Shown in pieces: positions 1 to 5,136 of a stretch of 8,716 nucleotides of DNA. The notes below the pieces were generated by a model. That model had not been told where the DNA came from and did not search any database. It was given only the letters and a program-made list of their open reading frames with translations. Position 1 is the first letter of the stretch; each line of letters begins with the position of its first letter. The translations under genes and the position numbers were made by a program. Origin of the DNA: Bacillota bacterium (GTDB lineage: Bacteria; Bacillota; Clostridia; Lachnospirales; Lachnospiraceae); assembly GCA_023425485.1 (NCBI GenBank), contig JAFACO010000357.1, positions 1-8,716 of the forward strand, read 5' to 3'.

Positions 1-2
1 TA

Positions 3-181
3 ATAGAAAACTTTTTTGAACTGCTTAAATCTGAATTACTAAATCTGTGAGAATTTAAATCAATGGAGGAATTTAGAATTGAATTAGAAAAGTATATATT
101 ACTACAATAACCAAAGAATTAGGAAAACTAAAAGGACTGAGTCCTGTACAATACAGGATTCAATCCTTATTAGTTGATTAA
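3..181 (+). pseudogene. IS3-family transposase OrfB, C-terminal remnant
   Basis: The plus strand encodes the end of an IS3-type OrfB (DDE integrase-like transposase) in pieces. Positions 3-47 read IENFFELLKSELLNL, matching the ENFF-LKSE block near the C-terminal end of the catalytic domain. A TGA at 48-50 interrupts it. The same frame resumes at 51 as EFKSMEEFRIELEKYI up to about 98. A one-base shift then gives YYNNQRI (100-120), and another shift at about 121 gives GKLKGLSPVQYRIQSLL, ending at TAA 179-181. The order ENFF, EF-S-EE, YYNN-RI, KGLSPVQYR is characteristic of this family. The element is cut by the window's left edge, so the upstream part is unseen. With one stop and two frameshifts in 180 bases it cannot make a working transposase. 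The family call is from motif recall, not a search. Confidence 0.8.
132..168 (-). terminator. Long hairpin inside IS remnant, possible terminator for the leftward gene
   Basis: Arms 132-148 and 152-168 pair over 17 positions with one C/A mismatch and one G-T wobble, around a 3-base loop (149-151). Read on the minus strand, the hairpin is followed by a T-rich stretch (TTAGTTTTCC), and it lies about 80 bases past the stop of the sulfotransferase gene, so it could end that transcript. The same bases encode the KGLSPVQYRIQS motif of the transposase remnant, so the palindrome originated with the IS rather than with the sulfotransferase. The T-run is imperfect. Confidence 0.45.
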
Positions 182-188
182 TAATTTT

Positions 189-208
189 CGTCAAACTTTT
201 TGGGGTCA
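189..208 (+). repeat. Candidate right terminal repeat of the IS3-type element
   Basis: Just after the transposase remnant's final stop (181) the sequence reads GTCAAACTTTTTGGGGTCA. This resembles the terminal inverted repeats of IS3-family elements, which often carry an ACTTTTTGGGGTCA-like end finishing in CA. Its position, a few bases after the orfB stop, is right for an IRR. The matching left end would lie outside the window, so neither the pairing nor the target duplication can be tested here. Confidence 0.4.
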
Positions 209-248
209 GAACATTTGTGTGGCAGCTTTTCTATGCATTTTATTCTTG

Positions 249-1760
249 CTATATTGCAGCTATCCTTGAAGTTCCTATGATTTGATTGTAGGAGTCAAGT
301 GCGTGGATTTGAAAATATGGTCCAACTGATTGGAGGTTAACATTTGTTTCAAAGCCTGTTCTTGGCGTTCTTTCAATTACAACGGATAAGCACTCCGGAG
401 ATGTTCCGGCAAGTATCTGCCAGGCAACAGTTTCTGTGGAACCATTCCAGGAGGCATATAGATGAACATTATTGCACGTTGATATTACAGCAATGCTCGG
501 TGGATAGGTAGGATATCCCTTCCATTTATTTTTAAAAGCACGATAGGACATATTTTCATTCGGATAGCGTACATCATATAAGAAATTATGTTTGGGATTA
601 TCTTTAGTGTTGCCTTCCTCTGCGTATTCTGACAGGTAGGGTTCCTGCCCCCAACCTATAAATTGGTTTCCATTGGAAAGCTTTTGTACATTTCCTTGGC
701 TAGGAACATATAAAGCAGGGTCGTGAAAATATGTTCTGACTGCTTTAGCTGTCATATCGCAGAAATCAAGTTCCAAAATTAAACCATGGGATTGACATTG
801 TGGTGGAGAGGTGGAGGAGGCACAACAAGCATCATCAAACATGCTTATTCTGTTATAACCTCTGTAGCGAGCATGATGTTGCCAGGAAAAGTTGGCACCA
901 GGCTTTATTGTAAAATCACCTGATTTTCCTCCTAACTTCCATTGAATTTCGCCAGTATCCTTATTAATTTCATAAACTGCCCACATATTTCGCATACTTA
1001 TTAATAGAGAGTGCTCCGAACCTTCATCAATCGAGTTGATGTGGTAGCAGTCCCATACATTATTACTTTCTGTTGCAGAGGAAGCAGGTATGAAAGAGTC
1101 CGCCGGATTGATATGGGAGAGTGCATTCCAGAAGAAAAGCAGTTCTCCGGTCTCTAAATCAACTTCTTGAATGGAGCAGTCATCAATATATCCGTTTTGT
1201 GTTCCACCATAAGGGGACAGATCAGCGGGAACTTGCTGGATGGCGGTAAATAATGCAGTATTTCGTTTTGTTATTGTGAATTCATGTAAATCTGAAGTAA
1301 ATCCCTTCTGTGCCATAATTCTTTTGATAACCTGATAATTTTGATTTAATATAAGATAACAAGCACCAGGCTCTGGATCTCCTGCAGGAAGATTAAGAGT
1401 AGGTGACTGTGTACCTGATATTGTACCCTGCCACATGGTTAAAACTGGTTTTCCCAGGTAGGTTTGTACACGAAAGTCAGTATTCTGTATATAAGTACTG
1501 CAAAGGGGATGAAACCATACAGGGGTACCGGATTGGTCCATAATCAGGGCACCAGTCTGGCCTATCATGGTTGATTCGTATAGGGTAAAAGGTGCAATGA
1601 ATATCAATCCATCAGCTGTACCAGGCTTATCTCTTAGGACTGTTACCTTCATAGGATGTAAATCTGGTGCTGATATAAAATTCCACACCTGTTGATCAGA
1701 ATTATTCTGGTGTGATGTTGTAGACATTTCATCATTTTCGTTATTTATATTCATTTTCAT
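249..1760 (-). CDS. Arylsulfotransferase-like (ASST family) protein
   Basis: Predicted 503-aa member of the bacterial arylsulfotransferase (ASST / Arylsulfotran_2) beta-propeller family, whose characterised members move sulfate between phenolic esters without PAPS, through a histidine. Visible family blocks, numbered from the chosen start: W-F-S-PDLHP near residues 26-36, GGL/IF-AP just after, DLHEF (157-161), DCYHINSID (237-245), S-MRN-WAVYEI (255-265), WKLGGKSGDF (274-282) and QHHARY (294-299). The histidines in the DCYHINS and QHHAR blocks are the best candidates for active-site residues. A C-terminal beta-sandwich-like tail carries SWNGSTE and the ALDSYNQIIGTS ending. The ATG at 1760 is chosen because GGAG sits 5 bases upstream. 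An in-frame ATG at 1982 would add 74 residues unlike the family and overlapping a plus-strand gene remnant. No signal peptide is evident, so it may be cytoplasmic, unlike periplasmic AssT. Its substrate is unknown. It looks more GC-rich than the pilus operon and is bordered by IS and gene debris, suggesting acquisition. Confidence 0.82.
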   Translation of the reverse strand: MKMNINNENDEMSTTSHQNNSDQQVWNFISAPDLHPMKVTVLRDKPGTADGLIFIAPFTLYESTMIGQTGALIMDQSGTPVWFHPLCSTYIQNTDFRVQTYLGKPVLTMWQGTISGTQSPTLNLPAGDPEPGACYLILNQNYQVIKRIMAQKGFTSDLHEFTITKRNTALFTAIQQVPADLSPYGGTQNGYIDDCSIQEVDLETGELLFFWNALSHINPADSFIPASSATESNNVWDCYHINSIDEGSEHSLLISMRNMWAVYEINKDTGEIQWKLGGKSGDFTIKPGANFSWQHHARYRGYNRISMFDDACCASSTSPPQCQSHGLILELDFCDMTAKAVRTYFHDPALYVPSQGNVQKLSNGNQFIGWGQEPYLSEYAEEGNTKDNPKHNFLYDVRYPNENMSYRAFKNKWKGYPTYPPSIAVISTCNNVHLYASWNGSTETVAWQILAGTSPECLSVVIERTPRTGFETNVNLQSVGPYFQIHALDSYNQIIGTSRIAAI

Positions 1761-1765
1761 TTCAT

Positions 1766-1769
1766 CTCC
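1766..1769 (-). promoter_or_regulatory. Ribosome binding site deciding the sulfotransferase start
   Basis: The minus strand reads GGAG, five bases, then ATG at 1760 (a second ATG follows at 1754). No comparable site precedes the upstream ATG at 1982. This makes 1760 the likely start. Confidence 0.65.
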
Positions 1770-1917
1770 ATATTTAATTACATATAAATTGTCCGATTTC
1801 TGGTTTCCAGGAATTAAGACTATATAATGAAAATGTTCCGATCCCGTATTATCGGCTAAATTTATAGCAGTATTAATATATGAAGGCGATTGATATATGT
1901 GAGAAATAGCACAGTAA

Positions 1918-2121
1918 AAAAGTGCAGGAGAAGTTGAGCAATTATCAGGTTTAGATCGTAAGGAAGTCGATAATGCATTCAAGGAATTAAAGAAAGAAAA
2001 TGCGATTGTGTCTCAAATTCGTTGTAAGTGGGAGCCAGCAAAAGAGATAATGAAGATAAGAAAGTTTAACTGGGGGTCAGGAATTGCTCCCAATTTCTTT
2101 TTTTATAAAGGATTCGAATAA
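1918..2121 (+). pseudogene. 5'-truncated remnant of a small winged-helix/HTH-like protein
   Basis: The plus strand from 1918 reads KSAGEVEQLSGLDRKEVDNA, then FKELKKENAIVSQIRCKWEP, then AKE and a further stretch to TAA 2119-2121. The pattern (helix, LSGLDRKEVD turn and recognition helix, then a KKE-IVS-RCKWEPAK wing) resembles small stand-alone HTH proteins of clostridia, about 60-70 aa, sometimes labelled MarR-like. A stop (1915-1917) lies directly upstream and no start codon with an RBS is seen, so the first helix is missing. The family usually ends near EPAK; here the frame runs about 24 residues further, suggesting 3' damage as well. It lies antisense to the 5' region of the sulfotransferase gene and converges on the toxin remnant. 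The family assignment is from memory of similar proteins and is moderate at best. Confidence 0.45.
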
Positions 2122-2246
2122 CAATTACATGATTTATATTCTCGAGTACCTGATAGAAAATAACATAATTCGAAAGCAATATAATCAAAGATGTCAAGTA
2201 AGTCACGTTGAGCTGTTTTCGTAATTACAACATTATAAAGTGACAT
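2066..2246 (-). pseudogene. Broken RelE/ParE-type toxin with internal deletion and frameshift
   Basis: The gene starts at ATG 2246 with AAGGAAGG 7 bases upstream, and overlaps the antitoxin's end by 14 bases, the usual arrangement for such pairs. The first 27 residues (MSLYNVVITKTAQRDLLDIF, DYIAFEL) are a good RelE/ParE N-terminus: first beta strand, then a helix with A-x-DL-DI-DYI. After FEL the frame gives unrelated residues and stops at 2103. In another frame, from about 2165, the minus strand encodes YVIFYQVLENINHVIVIRIL then YKKRNWEQFLTPS and stops at 2066. That is the typical C-terminal end of the family (Y-VFY-V, V-VIRILY-RNWE). N- and C-parts total about 60 residues against the usual 95-105, so roughly 35-40 central codons are gone and the remainder is out of frame. 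It should be non-toxic. Confidence 0.8.
2071..2104 (+). terminator. Rho-independent terminator-like hairpin
   Basis: TGGGGGT (2071-2077) pairs with GCTCCCA (2086-2092), with two G-T wobbles, around an 8-base loop, and is followed by a T-rich run (2094-2104, TTTCTTTTTTT). On the plus strand this is a plausible terminator for the HTH remnant's original transcript. It also lies inside the 3' end of the toxin remnant on the other strand. Confidence 0.5.
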
Positions 2247-2505
2247 CTTTGTACCTTCCTTCCAATTCGTTAAAGAATTCATTTGCATTGATATAATTCT
2301 TTTTCTTAACATCAACTAAGCCTTGGTCTAAAAGAGTGCTTAATTCAAAGCGCGATACTAGCTTTTCATAGGTTTCAATATCAAGTACTACGAGATCTCC
2401 TTTTCCATTTTTAGTTATATAAACTGGTTCTGAATAAGTATGACAGTATTCGGATATCTGATTATATGAATTGCGTAAGTCGGAACTTGGTCTGATTAAT
2501 GGCAT
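2233..2505 (-). CDS. Type II antitoxin, Phd/YefM family
   Basis: A 90-aa protein matching the Phd/YefM antitoxin pattern: an N-terminal DNA-binding half (MPLIRPSSDLRNSYNQISEY, about residues 1-20), then the family signature EPVYITKNGKGDLVVLDIET (about 27-46: PV-ITKNG-GDLVV-D-E-YE), followed by a helical C-terminal half that would wrap and neutralise a RelE/ParE toxin. The family length is usually 80-95 aa, so it is complete. The ATG at 2505 is chosen because AGGAGG lies 8 bases upstream. A GTG at 2514 is part of that Shine-Dalgarno sequence and cannot serve as a start. The toxin gene overlaps its 3' end by 14 bases but is broken, so this is an orphaned antitoxin that may persist as a DNA-binding autoregulator or protect against related toxins. 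A palindromic operator lies in its own promoter. Confidence 0.88.
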   Translation of the reverse strand: MPLIRPSSDLRNSYNQISEYCHTYSEPVYITKNGKGDLVVLDIETYEKLVSRFELSTLLDQGLVDVKKKNYINANEFFNELEGRYKDVTL

Positions 2506-2518
2506 AAGATTCACCTCC

Positions 2519-2555
2519 TGATATCAATATATTATCAATATATTGATATTGTCAA
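2519..2555 (-). promoter_or_regulatory. Antitoxin promoter with palindromic operator
   Basis: Read on the minus strand, a perfect -35 TTGACA (plus-strand 2550-2555) is followed by 17 bases and an AT-rich -10 (ATATAT at 2527-2532; TAATAT two bases earlier is an alternative). The spacer is almost entirely a perfect 16-bp palindrome, TATCAATATATTGATA (2533-2548). The same 8-mer TATCAATA recurs at 2522-2529 and a TGATATCA palindrome sits at 2519-2526, next to the RBS. Phd/YefM antitoxins typically repress their own operon by binding paired palindromes at the promoter, and these sites fit that role. Confidence 0.65.
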
Positions 2556-2691
2556 TGAAGTATTATATAACATAAAGAGGATTAACAATAAGTTGAAATA
2601 AATAGTGTGTAAATTAGATAATAAAAAGTCATTTGTTATAAATATACATAAATTTACAAAAAATATGTTAATTTTTATAAGTGAAAACTTG

Positions 2692-2720
2692 TTTACAATT
2701 TTTTGAAATACTGGTAATAT
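2692..2720 (+). promoter_or_regulatory. Candidate distal promoter for the pilus operon
   Basis: TTTACA (2692-2697), a 17-base spacer and TAATAT (2715-2720) form a reasonable sigma-A-type promoter facing the operon. It would give a leader of about 310 bases. In DNA this AT-rich such matches also arise by chance. Confidence 0.25.
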
Positions 2721-2871
2721 AAAAACAGATTTATCTTGTAAGTATTTATTTAATTTTCCTTTACGTTAATTAACATTTTCTAATTTATCATTATCGTTTA
2801 ATTCTTATCTTTCCTCCAAATCAATTTCTTACATTATCCAAACAGTTATAACATATTTATTTTTAATTTGC

Positions 2872-2888
2872 TTAATTCATTGAATTAA
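2872..2888. repeat. Perfect 17-base palindrome, possible operator
   Basis: TTAATTCA and TGAATTAA are exact reverse complements around a single T (2880). The repeat overlaps the -35 box of the proximal candidate promoter. AT-rich composition makes chance occurrence possible. Confidence 0.35.
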
Positions 2889-2908
2889 TTGTGTTACGAA
2901 GTTATAAA
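2880..2908 (+). promoter_or_regulatory. Candidate proximal promoter for the pilus operon
   Basis: TTGAAT (2880-2885), a 17-base spacer and TATAAA (2903-2908) lie about 130 bases before the first gene's start, predicting a transcript start near 2915. The -35 box overlaps a perfect palindrome (2872-2888), which would suit a regulator binding there. It is the better placed of the two candidates. Confidence 0.4.
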
Positions 2909-3036
2909 TTTATTCGATCTAAATCATATTTGGATGGATTATGATTTCATGTAATCTAAGTCTTAATATAACCATATTAAAAGTTTAAGTAATTGAAATA
3001 CGCTACTAAATCATATTGGAAGAAGGTGTTTATTTA

Positions 3037-3873
3037 TTGAAAATAGCATTTTGGAGCAATGACAACGAAAAGTGTCAGGTCTCCGCAAATCTAGCAGCCA
3101 TCTGCGTTGCAACGGTAATTCGTTATCCATATACTGTTATGGCAATAGAGAATAGTCTATGTAGTAACAATCTAGGTAAGGCTTTTTTAGGCAGGTCAAA
3201 TCTAAATCTTTTTTGTGATTCGGGAACAAATTATTACGATGGAGGTGGATTAGAAGGGTTAATCCGTAAAATTTATCGTGGTGATTTTACCAGGTCAATG
3301 ATGCAACAATTCTGCAAAGAAATTATTGCAAAGCATTTATATTACCTTCCTCAGAGTAGGGTGATTCATAATGAGATTTTTGATTATGAATTTGATCATT
3401 GTATGGAACAACTACTGGAGGTATTAAACGATTTTAGTGATGCAACCTTTTTTAATACTGCAAGTAATCTTCACCTTAGTACAAAAACTATTCTGGATAA
3501 TTCGGATCTAATCGTTGTTAATCTGTGTCAAAAACAATCAATTCTTGAGGATTTCTTTCTTAATTATTCTTCTCTGCTTCCCAAATCAATTTTATTACTA
3601 AGTAATTATGATAATCATACAAAACTGCATGCAAGATATTTAATCAGTAAATATGGGATTAACCCAGAAAATATAGTTGTTTTACCAAGAAATGAAGCTT
3701 ATGAAACAGCCTATAGTAATGGGGATGTTGTTGAGTTTATTTCCCGGAACTATAACGGTTCCAAGGAAAATCCAAATTATATTTTTATGAATTCTGTGAA
3801 GAAATCCACAAGTATTATTGTTAGAAGAGCTGTGGAATTAGCAAAGCAAAAGGAGCTAATGTGTCTGCAATAA
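3037..3873 (+). CDS. Degenerate MinD/ParA-fold protein of the Tad-like locus (TadZ/CpaE-like)
   Basis: A 278-aa protein with the layout of the MinD/ParA P-loop fold but a decayed nucleotide site. It opens KIAFWSNDNEKCQVSANLA, where the strand-loop-helix of a Walker A should be; there is no GK[ST] or KGG motif. The strand that should carry the Walker B/switch aspartate reads ATFFNTASN (about 136-144), with N in place of D. It then has SDLIVVNLCQKQSILEDFF (about 156-174) and an LPRNEAYETAYSNGDVVEFI segment, both aligning by eye with VVNMSQNIGIIEMF and the PYNTAF-DA---NVVSFV part of the protein at 5782-6576, so the two are paralogues. TTG 3037 is chosen because its start then matches the paralogue's MRIVFWS; AGAAGG lies upstream. 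First gene of the operon; it overlaps the next. Probably a non-hydrolysing scaffold or localisation factor, by inference. Confidence 0.68.
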   Translation: MKIAFWSNDNEKCQVSANLAAICVATVIRYPYTVMAIENSLCSNNLGKAFLGRSNLNLFCDSGTNYYDGGGLEGLIRKIYRGDFTRSMMQQFCKEIIAKHLYYLPQSRVIHNEIFDYEFDHCMEQLLEVLNDFSDATFFNTASNLHLSTKTILDNSDLIVVNLCQKQSILEDFFLNYSSLLPKSILLLSNYDNHTKLHARYLISKYGINPENIVVLPRNEAYETAYSNGDVVEFISRNYNGSKENPNYIFMNSVKKSTSIIVRRAVELAKQKELMCLQ

Positions 3874-4100
3874 TGTTAATTCGAATGGTAGGTTTCCTCC
3901 TATTGGGTACATTTTTGTTTGCCTGCCTGTTGTTCCTTATTGGAGCGACAGGAGGTAAATACCTAAAAAGGAAGAAACAAAAGTCTTCACAGATGGCGAC
4001 TCTTTTATCTAAGAAATGGGTGGTTCTCACGTATTTTGTTACAATATTGTTGCTTATGCTTGGTATATCAGTTCTAGTTTGCTCGCATACGCATTCGTAA
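3861..4100 (+). CDS. Small two-helix membrane protein
   Basis: A 79-aa protein of unknown family. Two strongly hydrophobic segments are visible: about residues 5-29 (LIRMVGFLLLGTFLFACLLF and onward) and about 53-73 (WVVLTYFVTILLLMLGISVLV). They are joined by a short basic loop (KYLKRKKQK) that should face the cytoplasm, giving a hairpin topology with both ends outside. The GTG start has AGGAG 5 bases upstream and overlaps the preceding gene's end by 13 bases, supporting translation and coupling. The stop is 13 bases before the next start. Being inside the operon suggests a membrane partner for the pilus machine. I do not recognise a homologue. Confidence 0.72.
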   Translation: MSAIMLIRMVGFLLLGTFLFACLLFLIGATGGKYLKRKKQKSSQMATLLSKKWVVLTYFVTILLLMLGISVLVCSHTHS

Positions 4101-4113
4101 AATGGAGGTGAAT

Positions 4114-5136
4114 ATGAGAAGAAAATTAAAACGTACAACGAAGCAATATATTATTGTTGCAGCTCTTTGTATTCTGGTTATGGGCGGTGCAGCAATTGCA
4201 ACGTCTATAATAATTACAGGGCAGGTTAAGGATAAATACTCATTACTACTGAAAAATGCATATAGTGAAATGGCAGAAAACAAAAGAACTATTTATATAG
4301 CAAATCAGGATATAGCAGCAGGAGAAATGGTTACAAAAGAGAATGTTTTAATTCAAACTGTTTATTCACAACAACCCATAGATACCTTCATTACAGAAGC
4401 AGATATTGGAAAGGTGTCTATTATTCCTATAATGACAGGAACACAACTGCTAACAGGCATGTTAACTGATAAGTCAGTTACCACAGATCAAAGGGAAATG
4501 GAATATGAAGTCATTCATATAAATACCAACATAGTTAGCAATGATACAGTAGATATTAGAATCGTATATCCCAATGGTGAAAGCTACGTAGTTATATCAA
4601 AGAAGGTGATTAAAGGAGTTCAACCGGAAAATACCACCTGTTATTTTTGGCTAAGCGAAGATGAATTATTAAATATGTCAGCTGCTATTGTGGATGCAGG
4701 GTTATATCAGGGATCTAAATTAATTACAGCCAAATATGTTGAGCCAAGCATTCAGGAAGCATCAATAGTTACCTATACACCAAGCCTTCAAGTAATGTCA
4801 CTAATTGAAAGTAATCCAGATATTATTGAAATATATACACAGGAGCTTAGTGCAGAAGTTAGAAAGTCATTAGAAAATCGTCTTGCTGCAAGTATGAAAG
4901 TTGATGTATCGGCTGCTGCCTGGGACGTATCAAATTATGAATTTAATGATATTAATAAAGGTGTAACCGAGGAAGAACAATCGGCTGCTATCAAACCAAG
5001 CGGCATTCCTGATGCTGAAGAAGAGGTTGGAGAGGTGGGAACGGTGGAATATGAACAAGATCAAATCAGAGATGAGTATATGTTTTATGTAGACGAGGAA
5101 GAAGCAAGGGAAGGTGATGTAGAGTATGGCGAATAA
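4114..5136 (+). CDS. cpaB: CpaB/RcpC-like SAF-domain pilus assembly protein
   Basis: A 340-aa membrane-anchored protein. A basic start (MRRKLKRTTK) leads into one transmembrane helix (about residues 13-36), so the rest should be extracellular. A SAF domain follows (about 58-117: RTIYIANQDIAAGEMVTKEN, then DTFITEADIGK and G-QLLTGML), the hallmark of CpaB/RcpC proteins. Next is the DTVDIRIVYPNGESYVVISK strand (about 144-163), matching the VD-I part of the family. In Gram-negative Tad systems this family works with the outer-membrane secretin; here there is presumably no outer membrane, so it may span or engage the cell wall. The last 55 or so residues are very rich in E and D and look disordered. 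ATG 4114 is chosen because GGAGG precedes it by 5 bases; ATG 4102 overlaps that RBS. It overlaps the next gene by 11 bases. Confidence 0.75.
   Translation: MRRKLKRTTKQYIIVAALCILVMGGAAIATSIIITGQVKDKYSLLLKNAYSEMAENKRTIYIANQDIAAGEMVTKENVLIQTVYSQQPIDTFITEADIGKVSIIPIMTGTQLLTGMLTDKSVTTDQREMEYEVIHINTNIVSNDTVDIRIVYPNGESYVVISKKVIKGVQPENTTCYFWLSEDELLNMSAAIVDAGLYQGSKLITAKYVEPSIQEASIVTYTPSLQVMSLIESNPDIIEIYTQELSAEVRKSLENRLAASMKVDVSAAAWDVSNYEFNDINKGVTEEEQSAAIKPSGIPDAEEEVGEVGTVEYEQDQIRDEYMFYVDEEEAREGDVEYGE

Larger units (their letters stand above)
2556..3036. other. AT-rich intergenic region, no gene seen
   Basis: About 480 bases separate the divergently transcribed antitoxin and pilus operons. No reading frame with an RBS and plausible protein was found on either strand, and no tRNA, riboswitch core or CRISPR repeat was recognised. 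It holds candidate rightward promoters (listed separately) and short AT-rich palindromes such as GTTAATTAAC (2765-2774). Confidence 0.6.

Noticed and set aside
1761..1982. N-terminal extension of the sulfotransferase to an ATG at 1982
   Set aside because: The extra 74 residues do not resemble the family, no RBS precedes that ATG, and the DNA overlaps a plus-strand HTH remnant; GGAG before 1760 gives a better start.
2064..2083. Second IS3-like end bracketing the sulfotransferase gene
   Set aside because: It shares only GGGGTCAG with the candidate IS end at 189-208, and the bases are better explained as the toxin's 3' end and a hairpin.
2247..2315. Toxin start further upstream, at 2315
   Set aside because: The added residues lie antisense-free but inside the antitoxin gene in another frame; ATG 2246 has a good RBS and begins exactly at the family's N-terminus.
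2727..3015. Riboswitch (for example c-di-GMP) in the operon leader
   Set aside because: Such control of pili is common in clostridia, but no conserved riboswitch core was recognisable in this AT-rich stretch.
3016..3036. TTG at 3016 as start of the first operon gene
   Set aside because: It places the RBS inside the coding sequence; TTG 3037 matches the start of the paralogue (FWS at residues 5-7).
3821..4283. Minus-strand open frames opposite the small membrane protein and the CpaB-like gene
   Set aside because: They have no RBS or family pattern and lie wholly or almost wholly opposite well-supported plus-strand genes.
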